Of a DNA stretch of 64,000 bases, positions 13,517 through 22,247 are shown in pieces; position 1 is the first letter of the stretch, and each line of letters begins with the position of its first letter. The notes beneath the pieces are model-generated. The model had not been told where the DNA came from, made no database searches, and saw only the letters and a list, made by a program, of their open reading frames with translations. Both the position numbers and the translations under genes were made by a program. Source of the DNA: Varibaculum vaginae (GTDB lineage Bacteria > Actinomycetota > Actinomycetes > Actinomycetales > Actinomycetaceae); assembly GCF_900604285.1 (NCBI RefSeq), contig NZ_UWNY01000001.1, forward strand, positions 558,001 through 622,000, in the 5' to 3' direction.

Positions 13517-14836
13517 GTGGAGCCGGTTCTAGAAGTGCAAGGCGGACACCCGCTGACAGGCCGAATTAAGGTGCGGGGGGCAAAGAATTTTGTGCCCAAA
13601 GCCATGGTAGCGGCGCTGTTGGGGAAAACTCCTTCCGTGTTGAAAAATGTGCCCCTGATTCGGGATGTGGATATCGTTTGTGGTCTGCTGGAATTACATG
13701 GGGTGGTCACCGAATATGATTCTGCGAGCGGTCAGCTGTATATTGACCCCTCTAATGTCGAGGCGGCTCAGGTGGCCAGTATTGATACCTTGGCAGGTTC
13801 TTCGCGAATCCCGATCCTGTTTTGCGGGCCGCTCTTGCACCGGCTAGGAGAAGCGATCATACCTGACCTGGGTGGTTGTGTAATCGGAACTCGACCTATT
13901 GATTTTCACCTGTCAATTCTGCGCTCGTTCGGGGCGCAAGTAGACAAGTTGGGATCCGGTATCCATATAGCAGCCCCGCAAGGTTTGCGGGGCGCAGTGA
14001 TCGAACTGCCTTACCCCTCGGTGGGGGCAACCGAACAGACCTTACTGGCGGGGGTACAAGCCGAGGGAATCACGGAGTTGCGGGGCGCCGCCATTGAACC
14101 GGAAATTATGGATTTGATTAATGTACTACAAAAGATGGGTGCCATCATTAGCGTAGACACTGATCGTACGATTCAGATTGAGGGTGTCGAAAACCTAGAA
14201 GGTTTCACGCACACCTCCCTCGCAGATCGCATAGAAGCGGCCTCCTGGGGATCAGCCGCCCTAGCCACCCACGGCGATATTTTTGTGGAGGGCGCCTCCC
14301 AGCCGGAAATGATTACCTTCCTAAATGTTTTCCGCAAGGTGGGGGGAGCCTTCTCGGTGGAACCAGAGGGGATTCGTTTCTATCACCCTGGTGGGGAATT
14401 AAAACCGATTGTGCTAGAAACCAATGTGCACCCCGGTTTCATGACTGATTGGCAACAACCCTTAGTGGTAGCACTCACCCAGGCCAACGGTCTGTCAATC
14501 GTGCATGAAACCGTTTACGAACAGCGATTTGGATTTACCACCGCGCTCAATAAAATGGGGGCGCAAATCCAGCTGTATCGGGAATGCCTAACCGGACTGG
14601 CTTGCCGATTCGGGCAAAGAAATTACTACCATTCGGCAGCAATTTCGGGGCCGACCCGGTTGCATGGTGCCGATATAACCATCCCTGATTTGCGGGGAGG
14701 GTTCTCTCATTTGATAGCGGCGTTATCTGCCGAAGGAAAATCTACCGTGCGGGGAATCGATATGATTAGCCGCGGCTATGAACATTTCCTTACTAAATTG
14801 GGAGCATTGGGCGCACAGGTCAAGCTGGAGAAATAA
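13517..14836 (+). CDS. murA: UDP-N-acetylglucosamine 1-carboxyvinyltransferase
   Basis: MurA transfers enolpyruvate from PEP to UDP-GlcNAc, the first committed step of peptidoglycan synthesis. The 439-residue protein has the N-terminal GAKN (Lys23, Asn24) and the catalytic cysteine Cys121 in the GGCVIGTRP loop, the residue attacked by fosfomycin. The start is GTG at 13517, after GGAAAGGGAAG. It leads a run of tightly spaced envelope genes, murA-plsC-gpsA-ddl. Confidence 0.93.
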   Translation: MEPVLEVQGGHPLTGRIKVRGAKNFVPKAMVAALLGKTPSVLKNVPLIRDVDIVCGLLELHGVVTEYDSASGQLYIDPSNVEAAQVASIDTLAGSSRIPILFCGPLLHRLGEAIIPDLGGCVIGTRPIDFHLSILRSFGAQVDKLGSGIHIAAPQGLRGAVIELPYPSVGATEQTLLAGVQAEGITELRGAAIEPEIMDLINVLQKMGAIISVDTDRTIQIEGVENLEGFTHTSLADRIEAASWGSAALATHGDIFVEGASQPEMITFLNVFRKVGGAFSVEPEGIRFYHPGGELKPIVLETNVHPGFMTDWQQPLVVALTQANGLSIVHETVYEQRFGFTTALNKMGAQIQLYRECLTGLACRFGQRNYYHSAAISGPTRLHGADITIPDLRGGFSHLIAALSAEGKSTVRGIDMISRGYEHFLTKLGALGAQVKLEK

Positions 14837-14845
14837 GGGGTAAAC

Positions 14846-15700
14846 ATGGCCGGCAAATTTTCTCGCTTCTATAAGTTTTGTGTACGTGTGGCGCGTATAC
14901 CGGTAGGAGCGGTTACTCGCCGACATTGGGAGGGGCAAGAAAATCTACCCCAAGAGGGTGGGTTTGTGGCGGTAGTTAACCATATTTCCGAGTTTGACTC
15001 CATGACCATGATGCATTTTATGACCAGTGCGGGATACCCGGTGCGGATTCTTTGCAAAGAAGAACTTTTCAGAGTTCCGATTTTAGGGTCAATTATGCGA
15101 TCCTGCGGGCAGATTCCGGTTTACCGAGATTCCAGCCACTCTCGGGATGCGCTAGCGCCGGCAATCGAGGGTTTGCAGGCTGGCGAGTGCATAACCGTTT
15201 ACGGCGAGGGAACGCTGACTCGTGATCCTGACTTTTGGCCGATGCGGATGAAAACTGGAGCGGCGCGAATGGCCTTGCGTGCACGGGTACCTTTGGTGCC
15301 GGTAGTGCAGTGGGGGGCGCAAGATGTGTTGGATCGTTACGTTCGCCGTCCCGACCTGAAGGGCAAAAAAGACGTGTGGGTGCGGGCGTTGCCCGCTGTA
15401 GATTTGTCTGATCTATATGATCGGGTTGATGACCCCGAAGTCTGGTATCAGGCCACCCAAAGAATAGAAGCGGCAATCTGTCGGGGGGTCGAAGAAATTC
15501 GGGGCGAGAAAATGCCGCACCGTCCTCTCGATCGAAAATCTGTTCAGATACCCTCAAAGAAACAATTAGCGGCAGCGGCGAAGGCTTGGCGAGCAGATCA
15601 TCCCCAAAAACTGGTTTCTGCACGTTCGCTCGGAGAACTGGATCCCTATCTTAAAGGTGGTTTTACCGGAACTAGCCCTGAGCCCCAGCAAGAGGGGTAG
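14846..15700 (+). CDS. plsC: 1-acylglycerol-3-phosphate acyltransferase family protein
   Basis: This 284-residue PlsC-domain enzyme acylates lysophosphatidic acid to phosphatidic acid at the membrane. The catalytic NHx4D motif is at residues 45-51 (His46, Asp51), and the glycerol-phosphate-binding EGT motif lies near residue 120. The C-terminal tail is hydrophilic and extends about 60 residues beyond the core domain. It starts 9 bp after murA and ends 6 bp before gpsA, which makes its lipid precursor, so the pair makes functional sense. Acyl-acceptor specificity is inferred from family. Confidence 0.88.
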   Translation: MAGKFSRFYKFCVRVARIPVGAVTRRHWEGQENLPQEGGFVAVVNHISEFDSMTMMHFMTSAGYPVRILCKEELFRVPILGSIMRSCGQIPVYRDSSHSRDALAPAIEGLQAGECITVYGEGTLTRDPDFWPMRMKTGAARMALRARVPLVPVVQWGAQDVLDRYVRRPDLKGKKDVWVRALPAVDLSDLYDRVDDPEVWYQATQRIEAAICRGVEEIRGEKMPHRPLDRKSVQIPSKKQLAAAAKAWRADHPQKLVSARSLGELDPYLKGGFTGTSPEPQQEG

Positions 15701-15706
15701 AGGGTT

Positions 15707-16732
15707 ATGGCCGCCTCTTCTGTTCGTAAAGTAGCTGTGCTCGGCGCTGGAGCTTGGGGAACCGTATTTGCGCAGATCCTAGCCGATGCTGGCAATCAGG
15801 TGCGAATTTGGGCGCGGCGTGCTGAACTTGCCGAACAGATTAACGCAGGCGAAAATCCGCGCTATGTGCCGGGAATAAAACTTCATGGAATCAGCGCTGC
15901 CAGCGACTTGGAGTGGGTATGCGAAGGCGCCGGAATGGTGGTGGTTTCCATTCCCTCAAACGGGGTTCGTGCCTTGCTCGAGCAGGTTTGTGACTTCATA
16001 CCCCTAAACGCTACCGTAATATCCCTGGTCAAGGGGTTAGAGGCGGGAACCTTGAAAATGATGACGGAAGTTATCTCGGAGGCCGGACGGATACATCCTT
16101 CCCGGATAGTCGCGGTCTCGGGGCCAAATCTTTCCGGCGAGATTGCCCGGCATGAACCCACGGGAGCGGCAGTGGCTGGGCAAGACTCATGGCGTGCGGG
16201 GTTAGTGGCCTCCCGTATACACACCCACTATTTCCGACCCTATGTGGCCGAAGATGTAGTAGGAGTAGAAATCGGCGGGGTAGTAAAAAACATTATCGCT
16301 ATGGCAGTGGGGGCTGCTGACGGGTTAGGGCTGGGAGTTAACTCCCGCTCTTTCTTGATTACCCGCGGGTTGGCGGAAATGGTACGCCTCGGGGTGGCGA
16401 TGGGAGCCAAATCGGATACTTTCCTGGGGTTAGCGGGACTTGGCGATCTGGTGGCAACTTGTTCTTCCCCCTCCTCCCGTAATTTTGCGTTTGGTTATCG
16501 CCTGGGACAGGGGATGGATATTTCTCAGGCGCTGGAGGCATCGGCGGGCACGGTCGAGGGGGCGCGCTCCTGTCCGGTAGTACGTGATTTGGCGCATAAG
16601 AAAGGCGTGTCGATGCCTATTAATTCCGCTGCCTATCGGGTGATTAGCGGTAAACAGACTTTAGAAGAAGCATTAGTATCTTTGAGTACGGGGCCACGGG
16701 TAACTGAGGGTCCTAGCGCGCGAATGGTATAG
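15707..16732 (+). CDS. gpsA: Glycerol-3-phosphate dehydrogenase [NAD(P)+]
   Basis: GpsA reduces dihydroxyacetone phosphate to sn-glycerol-3-phosphate for phospholipids. The 341-residue protein has the Rossmann motif GAGAWG at about residues 13-18. The conserved block around VVKNIIA near 195 holds the catalytic lysine, and RxxAE-type residues follow near 220. It is full length. It sits between plsC and ddl with gaps of 6 and 12 bp, in the same operon. Confidence 0.95.
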   Translation: MAASSVRKVAVLGAGAWGTVFAQILADAGNQVRIWARRAELAEQINAGENPRYVPGIKLHGISAASDLEWVCEGAGMVVVSIPSNGVRALLEQVCDFIPLNATVISLVKGLEAGTLKMMTEVISEAGRIHPSRIVAVSGPNLSGEIARHEPTGAAVAGQDSWRAGLVASRIHTHYFRPYVAEDVVGVEIGGVVKNIIAMAVGAADGLGLGVNSRSFLITRGLAEMVRLGVAMGAKSDTFLGLAGLGDLVATCSSPSSRNFAFGYRLGQGMDISQALEASAGTVEGARSCPVVRDLAHKKGVSMPINSAAYRVISGKQTLEEALVSLSTGPRVTEGPSARMV

Positions 16733-16744
16733 AGAGGGCAGGTC

Positions 16745-17872
16745 ATGGAGTCGAGTAAAAACGTTAAACCTCGGGTATTAGTTCTATTCGGGGGAGAATC
16801 GGGGGAGCATGGGATTTCCTGTGCTACCGCTGCTGGGGTAGTGGAGGCGATAAACCATGACCGTTACGAGGTAGTGACCGTAGGGATCACTCAGCAAGGT
16901 CAATGGGTGCCGGTAGATTTCAGTTCCAATCAGTTTCAGATATCGGAAGACGGGGTAGCAGAAGTTCCTTCCGCCAACCGGCAGCTATTCCTATCTCCTG
17001 GGGATGGTCACGTGGTGAGCCTGCCAACTCTGCTGGGGTCAGAGTTTTCCCTAAGTGATCTCGGCAGTTTCGATGTGGTTTTTCCCCTGTTGCATGGACC
17101 TTTCGGAGAAGATGGGACTGTGCAGGGGCTACTAGAGATGATGCACATGCCCTATGTGGGTTGCGGTGTGCTCGCTTCGGCTGCTGCCATGGATAAACCC
17201 ACCACCAAAATACTTTTGCATGAGGCTAATCTACCGGCAGGAAGATGGGAAACCGTGACTGCAGGTCAGTGGCGTAAAGATCCCTGCGCGGTATTGGAAC
17301 GCCTAAACAGCTTGGGGATGCCGGTCTTCGTAAAACCGGCTCGTGCCGGCTCTTCTCTAGGGATTACCAAGGTGAGCTCTACGGCCGATATAGAAGCAGC
17401 GATTGTCAAGGCACAGGCCGTTGATCCGCGGGTGATTGTGGAACAAGAACTTACTGGTTTCGAGGTGGAATGCGCAGTGTTGCAGGGAGCAGATGGGGGT
17501 ATTCGTACCACCGAGCCAGGGCGAATTGCTATGCGTGATGACGTGGAGTTTTACGATTATAAAACTAAATATTTCGGGGAAGATACCGTCAGTTTAGAGA
17601 TCCCAGCGAAGATACCTGAACGCTTAGCTACGCAGGTACGCGAGATTGCCGCTCAGGCCTTCGAGGCATTGGGATGCGAAGGGCTGGCGCGGGTGGATTT
17701 CTTCGTAGACCCAGAAAAAGATTCAGTGGTGATTAACGAGGTTAACACCATGCCGGGGTTTACCCCGTTTTCTATGTATCCCAAGTTGTGGGAACATATG
17801 GGTATTGGCTATTCCCAGCTTATGCAGGAATTGATCTCCCAGGCGTTGGCGCGTCCGCTGGGGTTGAGATAG
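16745..17872 (+). CDS. ddl: D-alanine-D-alanine ligase
   Basis: Ddl joins two D-alanines using ATP for the peptidoglycan stem peptide. The 375-residue protein has the N-terminal FGGxSGEH-type motif near residue 16, the ATP-grasp core (FVKPARAGSSLG near 195) and the metal-binding NEVNTMPGF near 335. The omega-loop sequence YDYKTKY is the D-Ala rather than D-lactate form. It is the last of the murA-plsC-gpsA-ddl group. Confidence 0.95.
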   Translation: MESSKNVKPRVLVLFGGESGEHGISCATAAGVVEAINHDRYEVVTVGITQQGQWVPVDFSSNQFQISEDGVAEVPSANRQLFLSPGDGHVVSLPTLLGSEFSLSDLGSFDVVFPLLHGPFGEDGTVQGLLEMMHMPYVGCGVLASAAAMDKPTTKILLHEANLPAGRWETVTAGQWRKDPCAVLERLNSLGMPVFVKPARAGSSLGITKVSSTADIEAAIVKAQAVDPRVIVEQELTGFEVECAVLQGADGGIRTTEPGRIAMRDDVEFYDYKTKYFGEDTVSLEIPAKIPERLATQVREIAAQAFEALGCEGLARVDFFVDPEKDSVVINEVNTMPGFTPFSMYPKLWEHMGIGYSQLMQELISQALARPLGLR

Positions 17873-17937
17873 TTAACACCGGACACATACTCATTTCCTA
17901 AGCTACAACGGAAAATAAAACACATAAGGTTGGAGAT

Positions 17938-18852
17938 ATGGCGAAGAAACGCGTGACCTTAGTAACTTGTGCGCAGTACCCAAACTTATCCGAGGACGAG
18001 GATGGGTTAGTTGATGAATTGAATGCTCGCGGTGTAGATGCGCGCATCGCGATCTGGAACGATCCACAGGTGGATTGGGAGGAAGCTGGAGTATGTGTAA
18101 TTCGTTCGGTGCGCGATTATGCTACTCATCGGGATGAGTTTGTCCAATGGGCTCATCAGGTTCCACGTTTATTAAATCCGGCAGATGTGACCGAGTGGGC
18201 TACCGATAAACACTACCTGCTGCAACTGGAACAACGGGGAGTTCCGGTAATTCCGACGACCTGGTTACAACCGGAGCAAAATCTTAATAAGCATCAGGTA
18301 CATACTCGTTTTCCCGCCTTCGGTGAGTTCGTGGTGAAACCGGCAGTCTCCTCGGGAGGGCGCGAAATGGGACGCTACGATGCCAATAGCGGGACGGCGC
18401 GAATGGCAGCAGTGACCCACGCCTACCGCCTGCTGCAAGAGGGAAGAGCTGTTATGGTGCAGCGTTACCTGTCGGAAGTTGATGAGCATGGTGAGTATTC
18501 CCTGGTTTATATGAATGGAGTTTTATCGCACTCGGTAGAAAAAGCCGCAATGCTCACCAATCCGAATACCACCGAATTGCAGGCTGAAGAGGAAGTAACC
18601 GGTAACCGCCAGCCAAAATCAGAAGAGTGGATTTTCGGGGAAAAAGTACGTTCCGCGATTCACTCGATGATTAAAGATCGCTTGGGTCATGACCAGCATT
18701 TGCTATTCTTGCGGGTAGATATGGTTCCTGATGGTAAGGGCTCCTTCTATCTGATGGAGGTCTCTCCAGTAGATGGTTCCCTTTATCTACGTACGCACCC
18801 AGAGGGGATTCGTACTTTTGCTGATGCGATTTGTAACCGCGTTTTTTGGTAA
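17938..18852 (+). CDS. ATP-grasp enzyme, DcsG-like
   Basis: This 304-residue protein has an ATP-grasp fold. It resembles the family that includes O-ureido-D-serine cyclo-ligase (DcsG) and glutathione-synthetase-like ligases: an N-terminal VTCAQYPNLSEDE-type segment, a VIRSVRDYATHRDEF block, NPADVTEWATDKHYLL before the ATP lobe, and an acidic metal site near MEVSP at about residue 280. It lies 65 bp after ddl with its own Shine-Dalgarno sequence (AAGGTTGGAG). No other cycloserine or secondary-metabolite genes are nearby, so an amide- or peptide-bond ligase of unknown substrate is the safest call. Confidence 0.75.
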   Translation: MAKKRVTLVTCAQYPNLSEDEDGLVDELNARGVDARIAIWNDPQVDWEEAGVCVIRSVRDYATHRDEFVQWAHQVPRLLNPADVTEWATDKHYLLQLEQRGVPVIPTTWLQPEQNLNKHQVHTRFPAFGEFVVKPAVSSGGREMGRYDANSGTARMAAVTHAYRLLQEGRAVMVQRYLSEVDEHGEYSLVYMNGVLSHSVEKAAMLTNPNTTELQAEEEVTGNRQPKSEEWIFGEKVRSAIHSMIKDRLGHDQHLLFLRVDMVPDGKGSFYLMEVSPVDGSLYLRTHPEGIRTFADAICNRVFW

Positions 18853-18975
18853 ATACTCCACATTTACCTGCAGTAATATCAGGTGTGAGCGGATACATAG
18901 GCCAGCTTAGTGGCAAAAATTTCACCTGGAGCCTTTGGTTAGATAAAGTGGGTAAGCGTCGCTATGCGATAGATG

Positions 18976-19051
18976 GTGGCTGTAGTTCAGTTGGTAGAAC
19001 GCCTGGTTGTGGTCCAGGAGGTCGCGGGTTCGAGCCCCGTCAGCCACCCCA
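18976..19051 (+). tRNA. tRNA-His (GTG)
   Basis: This is a complete 76-nt cloverleaf. The anticodon GTG at 19009-19011 lies in the loop TTGTGGT closed by CCTGG/CCAGG, the T-loop is TTCGAGC, and the acceptor pair is GTGGCTG/CAGCCAC. A G at 18975 can pair with the discriminator C at 19048, the extra G-1:C73 pair specific to tRNA-His. The CCA end is encoded at 19049-19051. Confidence 0.97.
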
Positions 19052-19266
19052 TACGGCAAGTGAATTGCAACTTGCCGCGGTGGTAGTTCAAATAATTCCT
19101 TGGGCTTGCGGTGGCAGATAACACACTGCTTGGACAGGGAATTTGTTTGATAAACGCCGCTGGTATCGACTAGCCTAGTTAGTCGGTGCTGGTTGTTTGG
19201 AAGGCCGGCTGGGTTCGGTATTCCGGATGAAAGAAAATGTACGTGACTAAGGAAATGAGCAGCAAA

Positions 19267-19575
19267 GTGGTCTACGCGATCGTCAAGGCGGGCGGACGGC
19301 AAGAAAAGGTCTCCGTCGGGGATGTAGTCGTCGTCGACAAGCTGGCAGCAGAGGTTGGCGATACTGTCGATTTCAAGCCAGTGATGGTAGTTGACGGTGA
19401 CAAGGTCACCTCCGACGCCGCTGATCTAGAGAAAATTAAGGTAACGGCAGAAGTTTTGGAACAGACCAAAGGACCGAAGATTCGGATCCTGAAGTTTAAG
19501 AATAAGACTGGTTACACTCGCCGTATGGGCCACCGCGCTAAGCTGACCCAGGTAAAGATCACCAAGATCGCCTAA
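19267..19575 (+). CDS. rplU: 50S ribosomal protein L21
   Basis: L21 binds domain II of 23S rRNA. The core begins [19 protein letters not shown], and family members normally start one residue before VYAIV. That points to GTG 19267 (102 residues), with AAGGAA at 19249-19254 upstream. ATG 19255 and ATG 19237 are in frame and would add 4 or 10 residues; the ribosome-site spacing is not ideal for any of the three. It is co-transcribed with rpmA 24 bp downstream and probably obgE. Confidence 0.93.
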   Translation: MVYAIVKAGGRQEKVSVGDVVVVDKLAAEVGDTVDFKPVMVVDGDKVTSDAADLEKIKVTAEVLEQTKGPKIRILKFKNKTGYTRRMGHRAKLTQVKITKIA

Positions 19576-19599
19576 CCTCAGGCAAGAAAGGAAAAGAAA

Positions 19600-19851
19600 A
19601 TGGCACATAAGAAAGGGCTGGGTTCCTCTTCTAACGGCCGTGACTCTAACCCGCAATACCTGGGAATCAAGCGTTACGGTGGGGAAAGCGTTAACGCCGG
19701 AGAAATCCTGGTTCGTCAGCGGGGCAGCAAATACCACCCGGGAACCAACGTGGGAATGGGTAAGGATGATACCCTCTTTGCTTTGGCAGCCGGATCGGTG
19801 GAGTTTGGTCGCAAACGCGGTCGTAAAGTCGTAAATGTAGTTTCGGCTTAA
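19600..19851 (+). CDS. rpmA: 50S ribosomal protein L27
   Basis: L27 is an 83-residue ribosomal protein whose N-terminus reaches the peptidyl-transferase centre. It begins [16 protein letters not shown], the standard non-cleaved form rather than the Firmicutes form with a cleavable leader. The AGAAAGGAAAAG Shine-Dalgarno sequence is clear. A strong hairpin lies between it and obgE. Confidence 0.97.
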   Translation: MAHKKGLGSSSNGRDSNPQYLGIKRYGGESVNAGEILVRQRGSKYHPGTNVGMGKDDTLFALAAGSVEFGRKRGRKVVNVVSA

Positions 19852-19872
19852 CACGAAGTTAATAGCTTAGAG

Positions 19873-19901
19873 GTAGCGGGGTCGCCAAGCGACCCCGCTA
19901 C
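19873..19901 (+). terminator. Hairpin between rpmA and obgE
   Basis: A perfect 13-bp GC-rich stem (GTAGCGGGGTCGC at 19873-19885 with its complement at 19889-19901) has a 3-nt loop. It is followed by ACTTATATA rather than a T run. It probably terminates or attenuates the ribosomal transcript ahead of obgE. Confidence 0.75.
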
Positions 19902-19963
19902 ACTTATATAGCAGCAGGTGTGCAGCTGATATTGGCTTTAAAGCTGGGGACTAAGGAGTGATT

Positions 19964-21484
19964 ATGGCCAGTTTTGTGGATCGAGTAAAAATCGATGTTA
20001 CTGCCGGAAACGGAGGTAATGGCTGCGTCAGCGTCCGACGTGAGAAATACAAGCCGCTGGGTGGACCTGACGGGGGAGATGGAGGCCGTGGCGGCAGTGT
20101 GTTCCTGGAGGTTGATCCACAGACACACACTCTGCTTGACTATCACCATTTACCGCATCGCAAAGCCACTAATGGGACTCCTGGAATGGGAGACAATCGC
20201 GAGGGCGCAAACGGCGAAGATCTGGTGTTACCGGTTCCGCCTGGGACTGTGGTTAAAGCTGAAGATGGTGAAATCCTAGCCGATCTGCAGGGAGCTGGTT
20301 CCCGCCTAGAAGTTGCGCGCGGAGGAACCGGCGGGAAAGGTAATGCCGCATTGGCTACCAGAAAACGTAAAGCCCCCGGTTTTGCTCTTTTAGGTGAGGA
20401 AGGAGAATCTCGCGTCCTCATCCTGGAGATAAAATCAGTGGCCGATGTGGGGTTAGTTGGATTTCCCTCCTCCGGTAAATCTTCCCTAATTGGAGCGATC
20501 TCTGAAGCTAAACCGAAGATTGCGGATTACCCGTTCACGACCTTGGTGCCAAATCTGGGAGTGGTACAAGCCGGCGATGAGCGGTTTACGGTCGCCGATG
20601 TGCCGGGGCTGATACCCGGAGCTTCCCAAGGTAAAGGGCTGGGGCTGGATTTTCTCCGCCATATTGAACGGTGCGCGGTGATTGCACACGTGGTGGACTG
20701 TGCAAATATGGAAGCTGACCGTAACCCCGTTGACGATATTAAAGCTTTGGAAACCGAGCTGGCAGCCTATGAAAGTGACTTGGATGAAGTCTCTGGTTAT
20801 ATTCCTTTAGCTGATCGTCCCCGGGTAATCATTCTAAATAAGATGGACATTCCTGATGCTTTAGAAATGGCAAAAATACAAGCAAAACAGCTGGCAAAGT
20901 TTGGCTGGCCGATGTATGCGGTTTCCGCGGTCAGCGGAAGAGGACTCGAATCCTTGATATTTGCCCTGGCAGAAATGGTTATGAAGCTGCGTGCGCAAGA
21001 GCCCGAAACCGAAGCTCAACCCTTGCAGGTACTGCGACCGCCAGCCGTAGGGGAATCTGGTTTTACGGTCACACCCCAAAAAACCGGGCAAGGACTCGTA
21101 TATCAAGTGCGGGGAGATAAACCGGAACGCTGGGTTAAACAAACTGATTTCTCTAATGATGAGGCGATAGGGTTCCTTGCAGACAGGCTTTACACACTGG
21201 GAGTGGAAACCGAATTAATGAAAATCGGTGCAACCACTGGTGATACCGTGGTAATCGGAGAAATGGAAGGCGGAGTAATCTTCGACTTTGAGCCTTTGCA
21301 GTCAGCTGGTGCCGAATTATTGGGGGCGCGGGGACAGGATCTACGTCTTTCCGGATCTGGGAGGCGCACTAACCAGGAACGACGCGAGCAATATCATCAG
21401 ATGATGGATGGGAAAGAGGAAGCTCGTCAGAATCTACGGGCGGAGGCAGCGGCAGGGCTATGGACGGATCCTTCTGCAGACTAG
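19964..21484 (+). CDS. obgE: GTPase Obg
   Basis: Obg is an essential ribosome-associated GTPase involved in 50S assembly and stress control. The 506-residue protein has the glycine-rich Obg fold (about residues 1-160), the G domain (P-loop GFPSSGKSS at 166-174, then DVPGL and NKMD) and a C-terminal OCT domain (about 360-440), plus a charged tail. AAGGAG at 19953-19958 selects ATG 19964, not the GTG at 19958 within it. It sits in the usual rplU-rpmA-obg order. Confidence 0.96.
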   Translation: MASFVDRVKIDVTAGNGGNGCVSVRREKYKPLGGPDGGDGGRGGSVFLEVDPQTHTLLDYHHLPHRKATNGTPGMGDNREGANGEDLVLPVPPGTVVKAEDGEILADLQGAGSRLEVARGGTGGKGNAALATRKRKAPGFALLGEEGESRVLILEIKSVADVGLVGFPSSGKSSLIGAISEAKPKIADYPFTTLVPNLGVVQAGDERFTVADVPGLIPGASQGKGLGLDFLRHIERCAVIAHVVDCANMEADRNPVDDIKALETELAAYESDLDEVSGYIPLADRPRVIILNKMDIPDALEMAKIQAKQLAKFGWPMYAVSAVSGRGLESLIFALAEMVMKLRAQEPETEAQPLQVLRPPAVGESGFTVTPQKTGQGLVYQVRGDKPERWVKQTDFSNDEAIGFLADRLYTLGVETELMKIGATTGDTVVIGEMEGGVIFDFEPLQSAGAELLGARGQDLRLSGSGRRTNQERREQYHQMMDGKEEARQNLRAEAAAGLWTDPSAD

Positions 21485-21626
21485 AGGGATCTTTCTAAGT
21501 GAGATGTTCTGCGGACAATAGTTTTACTTAAGTCACGAAGTGGGTAGATGGATATTAGGGTTAGCTCGCCTTTGCTAGGATTGTAGCTACCGACCTAGCG
21601 GATAAGCTGGTAAGAAGGGAAACTTA

Positions 21627-22247
21627 ATGACGGTAGGCGTCGGCGTCGATGGCAGGCGCATTGGAGTAATGGGGGGAACCTTCGACCCTATTCATAATGG
21701 TCACTTGGTGGCTGCTTCCGAGGTGCAGCATCGCTACTGTCTGGATGAAGTAATTTTCGTACCTACTGCGACTCAGCCGTTTAAGAGAGGACGGCGAGTC
21801 ACCATACCGGAGCATCGCTATTTGATGACTTCTATTGCTACCGCTTCTAACCCGCGTTTTACGGTTTCGCGGGTGGATATTGAAAGAGGGGAAACTACCT
21901 ACACGGTGGATACTCTGCGTGATTTGAAACGGGAAAGGCCTGGTTGTCACCTGTTTTTTATTACCGGAGCCGATGCGTTGCGTCAAATCATGAATTGGAA
22001 AAACGCTGATGAGCTGTTTCGTTTAGCACGATTTGTGGGGGTAACCCGTCCTGGTCACCGTTGGGGGAATACTGATAAGTTACCTACCGAACGCGTGTCG
22101 TTGTTGGAGGTACCTGCCATGGCAATTTCTTCTACCGATATTCGTCACCGGGTGGCCTCTGCGGCTCCGATCTGGTACTTAACCCCAGATGGGGTAGTGC
22201 AATATATTGCCAAATATGGTCTTTATCGAGAGGATGTTCAGCAATGA
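21627..22247 (+). CDS. nadD: Nicotinate-nucleotide adenylyltransferase
   Basis: NadD adenylates nicotinate mononucleotide to deamido-NAD. The 206-residue protein has the nucleotidyltransferase signature [11 protein letters not shown] at residues 16-26 and ISSTDIR near 171. AGAAGGGAAAC precedes ATG 21627. Its last 4 bp overlap the start of the next gene (ATGA), indicating translational coupling. The order nadD-membrane protein-rsfS is common in actinobacteria. Confidence 0.94.
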   Translation: MTVGVGVDGRRIGVMGGTFDPIHNGHLVAASEVQHRYCLDEVIFVPTATQPFKRGRRVTIPEHRYLMTSIATASNPRFTVSRVDIERGETTYTVDTLRDLKRERPGCHLFFITGADALRQIMNWKNADELFRLARFVGVTRPGHRWGNTDKLPTERVSLLEVPAMAISSTDIRHRVASAAPIWYLTPDGVVQYIAKYGLYREDVQQ

